NCBI GenBank assembly: GCA_024278565.1 | Contig: JAJRSY010000261.1 | Span: 1 to 5,421, forward strand | DNA length: 5,421 bases | Direction of reading: 5' to 3' | Origin: Bacteroidota bacterium | GTDB lineage: Bacteria; Bacteroidota; Bacteroidia; Flavobacteriales; Flavobacteriaceae | Shown: in pieces, positions 5,376-5,421 of the stretch | How the letters are laid out: the number at the start of each line of letters is the position of its first letter | How positions within the stretch are numbered: position 1 is the first letter of the stretch | Notes under the pieces: model-generated | Database searches by the model: none | What the model was told of the DNA's origin: nothing | The model's input: only the letters and a program-made list of their open reading frames with translations | Program-made: the position numbers and the translations under genes

Positions 5376-5421
5376 AAAAACCCTTTAATAGTAGTGTTGT
5401 GACTGCTTTAATGTCAGGTCG
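5376..5421. other. intergenic tail after purC, nothing identified
   Basis: The 46 bp after the purC stop contain no hairpin with a T-run, no promoter match and no recognisable coding start, so whether the operon ends here or continues beyond the window cannot be decided. Confidence 0.6.

Noticed and set aside
1..5421. CRISPR arrays, tRNA or rRNA genes, toxin-antitoxin or defence genes
   Set aside because: No regularly spaced repeats, no cloverleaf-like or rRNA segments and no matching protein motifs were seen.

Overview
The window looks like a piece of a Bacteroidota chromosome, most likely from a marine member of the Flavobacteriia. The protein sequences have the flavobacterial form (DnaN starting MKFIVSST, PhoH containing INPRDFFGQ, a long PurC starting near NFNFPKQKSVYKG). 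Start sites have A/T-rich leaders instead of Shine-Dalgarno sequences, the DNA is AT-rich, and the few promoter-like sites fit the Bacteroidota -7 box TAnnTTTG. The assignment rests on recognition by eye, not on a search.

Layout from left to right. Positions 1-890 are a graveyard of insertion sequences. A broken IS1-family transposase on the minus strand runs off the left edge and ends at an IS1-type terminus near 647. It abuts the 3' end of an IS66-family tnpC on the plus strand, whose right terminus is near 890; this looks like an IS1 inserted into an older IS66. Each remnant also carries an extra short GC-rich near-palindrome that interrupts its reading frame at a definable point (242-259 and 719-734). 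The two inserts are identical except for the centre (TCCGGC versus CCGG). Positions 912-2030 are dnaN (minus strand), the DNA polymerase sliding clamp. Positions 2031-2355 are a 325-bp gap with a candidate dnaN promoter and an open stretch (2163-2333, minus strand) that could encode a small membrane peptide but lacks an ATG start. Positions 2356-3186 are a DUF62 / SAM hydroxide adenosyltransferase homologue (minus strand). Positions 3187-3429 are a divergent intergenic region with two back-to-back promoter candidates and a long leader holding several hairpins. Positions 3430-4419 (phoH) and 4425-5375 (purC) form a tight plus-strand pair separated by 5 bp. The last 46 bp hold nothing I can identify.

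The intact genes are housekeeping: chromosome replication (dnaN), S-adenosylmethionine turnover (DUF62), a PhoH-type ATPase linked in other bacteria to RNA metabolism or stress, and purine synthesis (purC). They are an ordinary core-genome neighbourhood next to decayed mobile DNA. I see no CRISPR array, defence system, tRNA or rRNA. The observation most worth pursuing is the pair of near-identical short palindromic inserts in two unrelated transposase genes, because each insertion point can be reconstructed almost to the base from the disrupted protein.
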